Shown: one piece after another, positions 12,301 to 22,687 of the stretch
Layout of the letters: every line of letters begins with the position of its first letter
Numbering within the stretch: the first letter of the stretch is position 1
NCBI GenBank assembly: GCA_963580455.1
Contig: OY756968.1
Coordinates: 3,075,544-3,139,543, forward strand
Direction: 5' to 3'
From: Euonymus europaeus
Taxonomy: Eukaryota > Streptophyta > Magnoliopsida > Celastrales > Celastraceae
DNA length: 64,000 nucleotides
The notes under the pieces: generated by a model
What the model was told of the DNA's origin: nothing
The model's input: the letters and a program-made list of their open reading frames with translations, nothing else
Database searches by the model: none
Translations under genes and position numbers: made by a program

Positions 12301-12707
12301 CGGCCATAAAAGGACGAGTAACAGATGTGTTCCACATCCAACGGTTGTTTACGCCAAACCATAGTAAAAAAAATGACGTGTAACCCGGGAAATCCCACTT
12401 GTGCGAACACATTTTGCTTACGGTGAACCTAAATCCCACTTTACCCGAACGTTAGAACCGCCTTCTCTCTTCCTGCCTTTTAACGCCACTCATATGTAAT
12501 ACTCTGTTCTTCCCGGTGATTTCGAAATACCAACAGAAATCACAAATCACAGAATCTCCTACCGAATTTGAAATCTTTGCGGACAGAGTTCAAATTACTG
12601 GGGGAGCTTTCGATCTTAGCTCTCGCTACGAGTCCCGAAGTGGGCTTGTCTTATGAATGATGTGCTCAACAGCGAGGGAGGGTCAGCGACAGCGAGTGCC
12701 GAAGGCG
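12301..12707 (+). promoter_or_regulatory. Promoter and leader region of the DUF1639 gene
   Basis: GC content rises here relative to the AT-rich DNA upstream. A CT-rich stretch near 12460-12480 and an ACGTG-containing word near 12375 are visible. No clear TATA box stands out. Two ATGs at 12653 and 12657, in different frames, precede the preferred start at 12708. Confidence 0.35.
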
Positions 12708-13710
12708 ATGGCCATGGGCTACGAAAGAAGGCCGCTTCACGATTTTACGCTCCCTTTCTTGAAGTGGGGAATCCAGAAGCACCTTCGGTGCCAGAGAGTC
12801 GACGAATCAAACAATCAAACAGTGTCGGCTTCCTCCAGCGACTGCAAACGAAGATCTCCACCATCGAAATCCGCCGCAGATTCCCCTCGCGAATCGGATG
12901 TCCATCGGCTCAATATTCCAAAGCTGATTGGCGGCGATGACAGGGAGGATGTGAATGGGGTCGCTGGGAAGAATGGCATGAATGATCTGGTGAATGCCTT
13001 GTCCGATTTTGAACAGGAGTCTATGGGTGAGGGACAAAACAATGCGTCCAAGGTGGTCAATGGGCAGAGAAAGCAGGAACTTCCTGCCGCGGTGGAGCAG
13101 GTGGATGAAGTGCGACCGTGGAATCTGAGGACCAGGCGGTCCGCCTGTAAGGCACCGATCATTGGGGACGCCGTTGGTGCTGGAAACGGATTAAGGATCG
13201 AGAGAAAGCAGAATTATGAATCTCCCTTGAGGAGTGAAAGCGCCAAGTCGCCCAGGTTTGGCGGCACTGGAGAGAAGCAGAGGGATAAGTTCTCGATTCA
13301 GCTCACGAGGAAGGAGATCGAACATGATTTCAAGGCTTTAGTGGGCCACCGACCGGCAAGGAGGCCCAAGAAACGTCCGAGGACCGTACAGAGAGAGTTG
13401 GACGTAAGTCCGTCCTATCATTTCTTCCGTTTTTTGGTTGCAGATGAAGTGTTTTTTGGTTTCTGATGTGGTGTATTCATGTTGTAGTCGCTCTTTCCGG
13501 GTGTTTTGTTGATGGAAGTGACGGCTGATATGTACAAAGTGGAGGAACTTCCTGAAAGCAGGAAGGTACATAACAAATCTCTTAGTTAATTTCATGATTC
13601 TTGAGAATTTGTGGTAAAAGGAAGAATTTTTGGATTTTCTGTTTTGTGCATTGTTTTTCTGCCTTCTTTTTGATCTGATTCATTCATTATTTGTATCTTC
13701 ACAGAGGTAG
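12708..13710 (+). CDS. DUF1639 family protein, function unknown
   Basis: There are three coding exons: 12708-13403, 13488-13565 and 13705-13710, the last holding one codon plus the stop. They give 259 aa. The N-terminal RRPLHDFTLPFLKWG (residues 7-21) and the C-terminal block IEHDFKALVGHRPARRPKKR, continuing over the first intron into QRELD|SLFPGVLLMEVTADMYKVEE, are the two conserved regions of plant DUF1639 proteins. The PARRPKKRPR stretch could act as a nuclear localisation signal. The middle is polar and probably disordered. I prefer the ATG at 12708 because homologues begin with about eight residues before PLHxF and because its context (GCGATGG) is strong. The ATG at 12657 is in the same frame and would add 17 residues. 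All splice junctions are phase 0 with GT-AG ends. No biochemical function is known to me. Confidence 0.85.
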
Positions 13711-15206
13711 CGATGGAGATGATTTGCCTTTCAGAGGAACATTAAATTTTCAAGGATTAGCTGACTCATGTGGTACTTCTGGTGAATATTGATTTTGTTC
13801 ATTAGTCATTGTTTAGTTTTTCTTTATATTTACTCGAGAGTAATTTGTCCAAAGAAAGGGAGTTCTACGAGCTCAATTGTTTGATAACAGTTAATAAGCT
13901 CTCTCGAATTTTAATAAATCTATTACATGATTTTTAAGTAGTTGCGATGTTTTATTATTTGCATGTTGAGGCTGGTTTTGAGGATAGTTGAGCAAAGCAC
14001 ATCTGTTGATCCTTAATCTCGACTTTCCTGCCATGATTAACTTCTAGAATGGCGACATTATATTCTTGCCTCGGATATATTGTTTTAGCTGAATCATTTA
14101 GTGTGATTTACTTCCTGGGCAGCTTTTTTAGTTCTTTCTTCAAGCTACTGCCATTACATTAAAAGGTTGCTGTGGGTGCTTGTTTTGATATAATATTCTT
14201 CGTGCATTTGTCCATAGATTTTTTTTTTACTGAATTATTCGTTATATTTTACTTTTTATGAATTCATGTTCAGTTCAAGTAAACGGTTTATTGTTTGACA
14301 TTGGAATTTGAATGTGGCTAGAGATTATACCTTCCATCATTATAACGTAGTAGGGGTATAGTGATGATAGTGTTGTGTGTGTGTCTTGTGTCTGCGCTTT
14401 CTTCCCTTAAATGTGAAATTGGATCGTCTCAGTCACACTCTCTCCAAGTGTGCAAAGTGTGTTGACGTGGAGAGTCGAACTTGGGTCCTCATTTAGAAGA
14501 ATTCATCTCCAGCCAATTCGGCCTCCCTTGGCTGTTCATTTAAATTTTCACTTACGTGAACAGTAAAAGGTAGTGCCTTCCACATTCACCTTCTACGTTT
14601 TTCTGTTTCTTTTCCCTCAAATGCCTCTGAAATATATTGAGCTTTGAGTTAGCTTCCCGTTTGTGGACAGAAACAGAGTATATGTTGTTTCTTCTGGTTG
14701 CTTTTTTACCCTCTAATTTATGTTCTGTTCTGTTTTGAACTTTTGATCAGATCTGTGGGATTGAATCCAAATCTTGGGAATTACAGCGTCATTAGGATTG
14801 CATAGGGTATTGCCAATCTTTGTTTTTCTTTCCCCCCTCCTGTGTATTAGTTATGGCAATAAGTGTGCCTCACAGAAAAATTGCCTCACTGGTTTCGGAA
14901 TTTTTTTTTTGTTTTGTTTTTTTTTGAAACATCAACACATTTTCCTTTATAATCCCTCTGGTTTGGCACCCATGCGAACTACTATTTATAGTGATAGTTG
15001 ATATTCTGTATTTGGAATTTGTGTTTTCTTACAGTTTTGGTAATGGGAGGTGGATAAGGTTCGGTTGTTTTGGAATAGATTAGTTTAGGCAAAACAGTCG
15101 CATTGTAAAGCAGCTAGATGTTCCTTGCACACAAAGCACACCAAACCGTTGTTGGTTCAAGTGATCTTATATGAGAACAGGGTAGAGGAGCATCAGTTTT
15201 TGGCTT
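13711..15206. other. 3' region of the DUF1639 gene and intergenic DNA
   Basis: T-rich sequence resembling plant 3' UTR or intron DNA, with no supported coding region. About 14455-14525 has a tRNA-like pattern on the minus strand, listed separately. Confidence 0.5.
14455..14525 (-). mobile_element. Possible tRNA-derived SINE head
   Basis: Read on the minus strand, a box-A-like TTGGCTGGAGATGAAT is followed about 35 bases later by a box-B-like AAGTTCGACTCTCC. This spacing fits an internal Pol III promoter. The piece does not fold as a full tRNA, so a SINE head is more likely than a tRNA gene. Ends are not defined. Confidence 0.3.
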
Positions 15207-15558
15207 TAATACGAGTGATTGTGAGATCATCAAGCAATACAAATGGAAAATAATACAATCACCGAGCAGACAGCAAGTTAACAAGGATTCTTAAAAATCG
15301 TAAAAAAAAACCCAATTTTAACTTAAAATTGCCCTTTATTTTTCATCAATTTCAACAGTGATCTCGGGAGTATGATTTGTGGTAATACGAGTGATTGTGA
15401 GATCATCAAGCAATACAAATGGAAAATAATACAATCATCGAGCAGACAGCAAGTTAATAAGGATTCTTAAAAATCGTAAAAAAAAACCCAATTTTAACTT
15501 AAAATTGTCCTTTATTTTTCATCAATTTCAACCGTGATCTCGGGAGTATGATTTGTGG
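15207..15558. repeat. Tandem duplication of a 176-bp unit
   Basis: Copy 1 (15207-15382) and copy 2 (15383-15558) abut exactly. By eye they differ at four positions only, three of them C in copy 1 against T in copy 2. The unit contains an identical nine-A run in both copies and no coding sequence. It sits about 0.65 kb upstream of the ALG2 start codon. Confidence 0.93.
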
Positions 15559-16201
15559 TGCGGACTTTTAAATCCATACTTTTTTGACCGTTATTCAAAC
15601 GTGGAAATTGAATAATACGTTTTCAAATTTCAACCATCAAATGAACATTTTGACCTTACCTTAGAGGACCAGGGCTTGGGCTGCCCATATAGACGCTTGG
15701 GTTTGACCAGGATACGCGTTTTAAGAAGAATCATCCTGACCCAGTCACCCATCTACTAAACGGATATAAAGATTCTGAACTATGACTAGATATTGTGGGC
15801 CAGTTTCCGGCCCAGATTACTGGAAACCCCGTTCCCCTAGGGCGAGTCTTGCCTTGTTGGATCACTGCGCAGCCCTCGATCAAATGCCGTTTGTGGCTTT
15901 GTGTGTTGATGGGCCCGCCGTTCAACTTTGTGGACACGTGAAGACTCTGCAAAATTTCGTTGATCTAGGAGAAAAACTGGGCAAAGAACACAGCCTAGAT
16001 TAAGATTCTATTTCCGAAACAAAAAATCCGAAATTAGGGTAAGCCGAAAACGAAGCGTTTTGTTCTAAAAAACCAAAGGAAGAAGAAGAAGAGGAAACCA
16101 TCCTGAATCTGGTTCCTGCAAATTTGTCTAGGAGTCTAGGTCCTAGGATCGACTTCTTCAACTGCAGAACGGGTCGTGATTTCGCATCAATTGCTTCTGA
16201 A
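15559..16201 (+). promoter_or_regulatory. Upstream region and leader of ALG2
   Basis: About 640 bases between the tandem duplication and the ALG2 ATG. A purine-rich stretch at 16077-16097 lies in the probable leader. No canonical TATA box is evident, which is common for housekeeping genes. An open frame at 15782-16003 has no recognisable homology and I do not count it as a gene. Confidence 0.4.
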
Positions 16202-19200
16202 ATGCCGGGAGGAGAAAGCACAAAGCTTAAGATTGCCATCGTACACCCCGATCTTGGAATAGGTAATATTTGCTATGATATTACTAATTAGATTTTTTTG
16301 GCGTGTTTTTGTTGTTTCTGTGAAAGCATAGGAATTCTACGCGATTGAGGACACAGTCGGGCTATTTTTACGTTGAGGAAGTACTCGTCGGTAGTTTCGC
16401 ACTTTCATCTTCAGAATTGATCTGTTTAGTGTTTCATCTTACACGTTGAATATCTAGCTAGTAGGCAAAGTCTTGTCTCATGGTGATACTGGTTTGTGTT
16501 GAATACTAAAAGAGTGGTACGACATACTTGTTATCTTATGGAGGGAATTATTTTCACAACCAGGGATGCATGTCATTGTTCACCCGATGTGAAGTGCATC
16601 ATTTTAACCGAGAATTATCATTTTTTATATTTTGCTTTGAGTGTCAAAAAATTAGCAGATTGTTTGCTATCACATTTGCAGAAAAAATAAGTGATTGGTT
16701 AACGCATTTGCATAAACACTGAGAACAACTGTTATTTCAAGATATTGTATTTTTCATCCGCTGGCTGTGTAATTACTGCTATCTTTTGCTGGAGTTATGA
16801 GGTCCATGGTTCTGTAACTCGTGTTTTGTATTCATCAAGGATAGTTTTCAGCTTTTCTATGGATATTTCATCTATCATTAAAAAAATTGCAGAAAGGATT
16901 TTTGGCTTATTCTATATCTTGTTGTAACCAGTTCCTAATGCTATGCTCGTTTTTTTTCTTCTTATTTTTTCTCATTATTTTTTTGGGCTGTAGGTGGGGC
17001 AGAGAGATTAATCGTTGATGCAGCTGTTGAACTTGTATCTCACGGGCACAATGTTCATGTTTTTACATCGCACCACGATAGAAGCCGATGTTTCGAGGAA
17101 ACAGTTTCTGGTAATTTTTTTATTTTCCTTGTTATTGTGCTGTTCTCTTATCATTCATTTCATAATTTTACCATCATTTTCAAAATATGTGATATCTTCT
17201 TAGTCCAAACTAACACGCTACTGGTATTATAAAGTAATTAAAATTCAATGTGTATAATAAATTTGGGTTCATTAGACAAAAAGTTGATATTCCATTTATT
17301 CCAATTACCATCCCAAAAGCCAGTCTCGTGGATGAATAGTAAGACATCAAGGGTCTACTCTAAATAGGCAATTTCTCGCAACGGACAGTTCTATTCTCAC
17401 ACATTCAGTATACACTATTTCTTTGTTATGATCACTCTTAAGCTTTCATGTATCAAAAAGTAATTTTTGTCTTATTCATGGTTAATTGAAATATGTTCAG
17501 GTATCTTTCCAGTGACAGTTTATGGTGCTTTCCTTCCTCGACACATATTATATCGTCTTCATGCTGTATGTGCTTATATACGATGTGTCTTTGTTGCTAT
17601 CTGTTTGCTGTTTATGTGGCCATCGTTCGATGTTGTACTAGTGGATCAGGTCTCTGTTGTCATCCCTCTATTGAAACTTAAGAAGTCCTCGAAGGTATTG
17701 ATAAATACAGTAAATAAATTTATTGGAGGATGTAGCAACATTACTGCTTCATGGTTGATATATTCTGATCCAGGTTGTATTTTACTGTCATTTTCCGGAT
17801 CTGCTTCTGGCAAAACATACGACGCTTCTCAGGAAGTTGTACAGGAAGCCCATTGACTTCATAGAAGAATTAACAACTGGTCTGCTTTTCATATTATGGT
17901 TCTGCTGTGCATTATATTATCTTTTGACGCTTAAAATTTTCTTGTGCTATGTGAACGTACTGGTTTTTTTATAAAAATGTTTTTGGGGACTGCAGGAATG
18001 GCTGATATGATACTTGTTAACAGCGAATTTACTGCATCTACATTTGCAAATACATTCAAACACCTTCATGCACGGGGAATAAGACCAGCTGTTCTTTATC
18101 CCGCTGTCAATGTGGATCAGTTTGATGAACCTCATTCTTACAAGTAAGGAACATGTTTGTGTATCTTATGGCATTTTGCAGCTCTAGTCATACTACTGCA
18201 AGGGCCATCTTAAATTGTTTTTGATTGTTTCTTTGAACTACTACTTAAGTACTTATAGGTTGAATTTTCTCTCAATCAATCGCTTTGAGCGAAAGAAGAA
18301 CATAGATTTGGCAGTTTCAGCCTTTTCTATGCTTCACAAACTTGAGAAAGATGTCCATCAAATGCATAACTTGGCAGATGCTACCTTGACAATTGCAGGC
18401 AAGTCCTCACCAATTTTCTGCATAATTACCATATTTGAGCATCTTACCCTAACTTTGAGGTTTTCTACAGAAGATACCCTCATTTGATGTGTCTGATGAG
18501 TGAAAATTTACCCGATTTCTCGGGTATACTGAAACTCATTTTGGTTGCAGTCTGCATCATCCTTTCACTATATGACTCTGGATTCCTGGTTCGCGTGTTA
18601 AAAGCTTATTGGGTTTTGCATTCAAGAAAAATAATAATTTCTTACTTTGATTATCTCAGGTGGTTATGACCAGCGCCTGAGAGAAAATGTTGAGTACTTG
18701 GAGGAGCTTAAGAGCTTAGCAGAAAGAGAAGGTGTATCTGATCGAATTAAATTCACTACATCCTGCTCAACAGCTGAAAGAAATGCTCTCCTCTCCCAGT
18801 GTTTATGTGTCCTCTATACACCAAAGGTCTGGTTGCATCTACCACTCAGATATAAATGATCAGATTTTCAATGTATAAGAGGAATTTTTTCTCAAATTGT
18901 TCAATTAATGTAGGATGAGCACTTTGGTATAGTTCCTCTGGAGGCAATGGCAGCTTATAAACCTGTTATTGCATGCAACAGTGGTGGCCCTGTTGAAACA
19001 GTAAAGGATGGAGTTACAGGATTTTTATGCCACCCTTCTCCCCATGAGTTCTCTTTAGCTATGGCTAAACTCCTCCAGGATCCTGAAATGGCTAAAAGAA
19101 TGGGTGGATTGGCCCGGCAGCATGTCACAGACACATTTTCCACAAAGACTTTTGGCCAGCATCTGAATCAATTTCTCATTGACGTTGTGAGGAGTAAGCA

Positions 19201-19207
19201 GGACTGA
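16202..19207 (+). CDS. ALG2: Alpha-1,3/alpha-1,6-mannosyltransferase ALG2
   Basis: Eight exons join in frame to 408 aa: 16202-16262, 16994-17110, 17501-17694, 17774-17879, 17996-18143, 18259-18398, 18660-18826 and 18914-19207. The product is a GT4-family glycosyltransferase. It starts with [20 protein letters not shown] (nucleotide-sugar loop, about residues 11-31). The EX7E motif falls in EHFGIVPLE (Glu313, Glu321), followed by [10 protein letters not shown] and DGVTGFLC. In yeast and animals ALG2 adds the second and third mannoses of the lipid-linked oligosaccharide on the cytosolic face of the ER, using GDP-mannose. The length matches the plant family, which is about 400 aa. Intron 6 (18399-18659) begins with GC, not GT; the reading frame demands this, giving ...TIAG|GYDQ... 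. All other introns are GT-AG. Confidence 0.95.
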
Positions 19208-20193
19208 CACTGGTGAAGACGACAGTGAAGCCAATTATGGAGTTGGGTACATGGCCTTACTGGAGATGATACAAGAGACAGTTGCTTCCTAGAAGGGTCG
19301 TCTCATTAAGAATAGAGTGCTAGCTTGGTCAATTAAGTTCAATAACTTCGATCCAGAGGTTATAATTCTAACTTTTGAAAGAGGTTAATCTACTCGACAC
19401 AGGTTCTACTTATTTAACTTTCCAGTGGTTGAAATTATTTTGTGTGAACACCGAAATGTAGAAATTGGAAGTTAATTTCCTATATGGAGTAAATTTGATT
19501 GTTTGATCGTTGATACATACAGCAGTTGGCATAAATGGAAGCCAATTAACTATGTATTATGCAGGGGCATCTCTCTTTGTACGGGTCAGTCTTTGTTCTC
19601 TCCAACCCCAATCAATGCAAGGTCTCTATTATGGCCCAAAAGGCTTGACGTCGCAATTCACATGATTGATATTTTTTGTGCTGCATAATCCCATGAAATT
19701 GAAAGAAAAAAAAACCAAAAAAGAAGAAAAATGGCAGATTCTATTGGTACGATTATTAAGTAATAGAAAGTAAAAAGATAAGAGGGGCCCTTAAATAATT
19801 CATTTTTATTTTTTATCTTAAAATCGAAAACAAGACAAACCGGCAATGGTGTGTTAGCCTTCTTTCCTTCCTTTGATCACAGAGTTAAATTTTGACTTAA
19901 CTTATTTTGGTCGATCCAAATGTCAAACCTGTCTAGAAATAATGTACATCTAATATCATAATAATTATTTTATGCTTTGTGTGCTGTGATGCCCAAGTCT
20001 GGAAACTCCATACAGTTTCAGTTTCCAAATTTTGAACCTATGAAATAGAAATTGCATTGAATCAGGCAAAACCATATATTTTCCTTAATTTACATTTTAG
20101 CGTCCATGATCACATGTTAACTCAAGAAACAAAATGACAGACAGCTCAACCCAATTGTTCCCGACAATCCAGTCACATGAAAAAGTTCAAATT
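19208..20193. other. Convergent 3' regions of ALG2 and the MAKR-like gene
   Basis: ALG2 (plus) and the MAKR-like gene (minus) end toward each other across about 1 kb. The proximal parts should be their 3' UTRs. The middle, around 19690-19830, is A-rich. No other gene is supported. Confidence 0.5.
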
Positions 20194-20946
20194 TCATCTC
20201 TTCTTCTTTTTCACCTTACCGCTACAGAACAGTGAACCAAGCCCAAAAAGACTAGTCACAGTTCCTATGCAAGTCTCTGGAGGTGGCAGATTCAAAACTG
20301 GACTAATTTTGATTCCATTCCCATTGTAAGATCCAAAAGTCTTCTTCGAATTGTAGGAATAAAATGTACCAGAACTCGATTGCCTTCTACTCGTACTAGA
20401 CTTTTGTCTCTGAAAATTCGGTCTCTGAGATTCCTTTGAAACTGTCGTTTGTTTTGGATTCGGCACTGAACCAGTCGAATTGCTTCGCGAAAGAAAAGTT
20501 AAAGACCGGATCAGGCTTTTATTTCGCGTACTGTCGCAATTGAGACTTGTACTTCGCTTGAATTGCCAGAACGATTTCGATGGAGGCTTTTCGTCTTCTT
20601 CAGGATTTGAAGACAAAAATTCCTTTAGTCTTTTTTTCTCCGAGGTAGTCTTGGTAGTCGGAATCAGAGAAGGAGTAGAATGATCAGGTTGATTCAGAGT
20701 GATTCCTTTTGATTTCTTGATTTCGATCGGAAGGATCTTGCCATTCGAGAAGAGCTCGTCAGCGGAAGACAATTCTTGAACAAAATTAGTTCCACCAATG
20801 CAGAAATCGAAATCAGAATCCAACAGCGACAAGTCTAATCTTCGCTCAGCCGATGCAGCATCTGATGTTTGATTGAGATCATGCGAGAAGGAGATCCGAG
20901 GACTGATTCCTGCACTAGAGATCTCTGAACACACATCAATCGCCAT
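20194..20946 (-). CDS. Plant-specific Ser/Lys-rich protein, MAKR-like (membrane-associated kinase regulator type)
   Basis: The gene is intronless and encodes 250 aa. The ATG at 20946 gives MAIDVCSEISSAGISPRISF; an upstream in-frame start would add 17 hydrophobic residues unlike the family. Short motifs are spread over a disordered chain: GISPRISFSHDL near the start, SADELFSNGKILPIEIKK around 80-97, a Ser/Arg-rich centre with FWQFKRSTSLNCDS and LIRSLTFLSRSNSTGS, and a C-terminus with LFGLGSLFCSGK and a terminal KKKKR cluster. This architecture (plasma-membrane-binding basic patches plus a short conserved C-terminus) resembles plant proteins annotated as membrane-associated kinase regulators, some of which modulate receptor kinases. 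The family call is from pattern memory, and DUF1645-type proteins are an alternative. It lies head-to-head with the GlnRS gene. Confidence 0.7.
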   Translation of the reverse strand: MAIDVCSEISSAGISPRISFSHDLNQTSDAASAERRLDLSLLDSDFDFCIGGTNFVQELSSADELFSNGKILPIEIKKSKGITLNQPDHSTPSLIPTTKTTSEKKRLKEFLSSNPEEDEKPPSKSFWQFKRSTSLNCDSTRNKSLIRSLTFLSRSNSTGSVPNPKQTTVSKESQRPNFQRQKSSTSRRQSSSGTFYSYNSKKTFGSYNGNGIKISPVLNLPPPETCIGTVTSLFGLGSLFCSGKVKKKKR

Positions 20947-22687
20947 TGACAGTAAAAGAAGCGAATGGAACCAACCACCATCTGTTATTAGCTTCACTGG
21001 CGGGTCAAGGTCCTGTTTGAAAAAAAGAATGTACTACTAGCAGCCAAGGACGGCATTAAATGCCATGGATTGTGAGTCAAGGACAGAGCAAAAGAAGGGA
21101 AAAAAAGTCAGAAATTGCAGCTTTTGATGAATTGCAGATTTGAAAGGTGAAGCAAAAGAGTAACGACTGATTCCATTGTTGCAACTTATCAGTGACAAAA
21201 AGAAGAATCAAGAGAATGAGAGAATGATTGAAGCCACCGAAAGCCTATGCAATGTAATATCCTCTTTAGGTGGTTTCCAATGACACCTTTTACTTTAGGA
21301 GTTCCATAATTGAGATTGTAATACAATTATAGTCACAAACATTTGGGAACCGGATCCCATCTCTAGGTTGGCCGATAATGTAGATGCATCCAGTCCTAAT
21401 GCGCAAGATTAAAACCATGTTAACAACATATTTATGCGTTGTGTGTGTGGGAGAGTATATTGTTTGACTCAGTTGGTAAGTTATCTTAGTTAATTAGACG
21501 CTCAAATGTATACGTTCAAGGTTCGAACTCCAACATGACTAATTTCTATGTGAGTTGTGACTACCTACGCATGGGTTTGGGCTTGCATATTTGAGGCTTG
21601 CTAGTGGATTGCTGGCCATTTGATGGGTCTTTATGCGTGAACTTTGTGGGTTCGATTTATACTAACTTGACGGCTGTTATGTGCTCGGAATAGCTGCTTT
21701 GAGTTTAGAGATGACCTAGGTCTCTGAAAGTCATGTTGAGTGAGAAATTAGTATGTTAGATCTAGAGAATCAACATTAGATTGTTGGCTGTAGAGAACCA
21801 TTCAACCATCTGGTCAAGCGAGCATTGGAACATTGATAAGGTAGGATGACCTATAAAAAAAATGATACGGGAGGATGTGAGGTTGTTTAAACTGGCGGAG
21901 ACACAAATTTGATAATTGATAGGCTGTAGGGCCATTGAGAATAGTACAAGTGTTGGCCAAATCACATAATGCATTAGTAGCCCCATACAATGATAAATTT
22001 AGAAAAGAAAATGTGAGATCCAGAAAAGTTATAAAGAGAGGAGAACTGGATCGTGTCAGTGGGTCGGATGTTTATTCCTGGGCACATGATGTCTGTCCGA
22101 TCAAGTCATGTTGCTAAAGAGTAAAGACCCGCATTGGGCATCTTCCAGGAATAAGATACGACAATCGACAGGGTCTGCTGTTAGTTTTTTACTTGGATCC
22201 GTTGAATAGTAAGTACACCATATTAATATTTAGTAGTGTTCCATGGGCCATGGCAATTTTGGCTCATAAGTCATATGGTATGAAATTGAGTCCACAGCAG
22301 TCCAGAGCCCACTAGGCCCAATAAGTACCTAGCCCGTGAACAGAAGGAAAAGACCAGTAGCCCAATTCTTGACCAACGAACTGCTAGACTGCTCGTAGAA
22401 GCGTAGGGTTTCAAAGTATTCGCTTGACCTTGAAGCCCAAGTTAATTCCGGTCCTACAATTGCTGACTCCGTCATCGCTTCAGACTTCAGTCCTCGTGTC
22501 CAAAGAATCTGAAGTTCTGAAAATTCATTTCAGGGCCGGTTGGTTTCCGGCCCGAGTCATAAAAATCTAGGTTTTGTGTGACGCATTCTCTAACCGGATT
22601 ATTGCACGTACAGCCCCTACCCTTACTCGCCCGCGTATAACGCACACAGTCTTTGCCAGAGCTAGGGCTCTTTCGTTTACGAATACA
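20947..22687. other. Divergent upstream region between the MAKR-like and GlnRS genes
   Basis: About 1.7 kb holding the promoters of two divergent genes. A tRNA-like SINE head lies at 21461-21535. The leader of the GlnRS gene, roughly 22560-22687, is comparatively GC-rich. No other gene is supported, and short frames here have no recognisable homology. Confidence 0.5.
21461..21535 (+). mobile_element. Possible tRNA-derived SINE head
   Basis: Box-A-like TGACTCAGTTGGTAAG at 21465-21480 and box-B-like GGTTCGAACTC at 21520-21530 are correctly spaced for an internal Pol III promoter. A tRNA cloverleaf does not form convincingly, so a SINE head is more likely than a tRNA gene. The 3' end is not defined. 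Confidence 0.4.

Noticed and set aside
15782..16003. 73-codon frame just upstream of ALG2
   Set aside because: It overlaps the probable promoter or leader, is matched by an equally long antisense frame, and shows no family pattern.
21461..21535. A genuine tRNA gene
   Set aside because: A- and B-like boxes are present, but acceptor and anticodon stems do not pair, so a SINE-type remnant is more likely.
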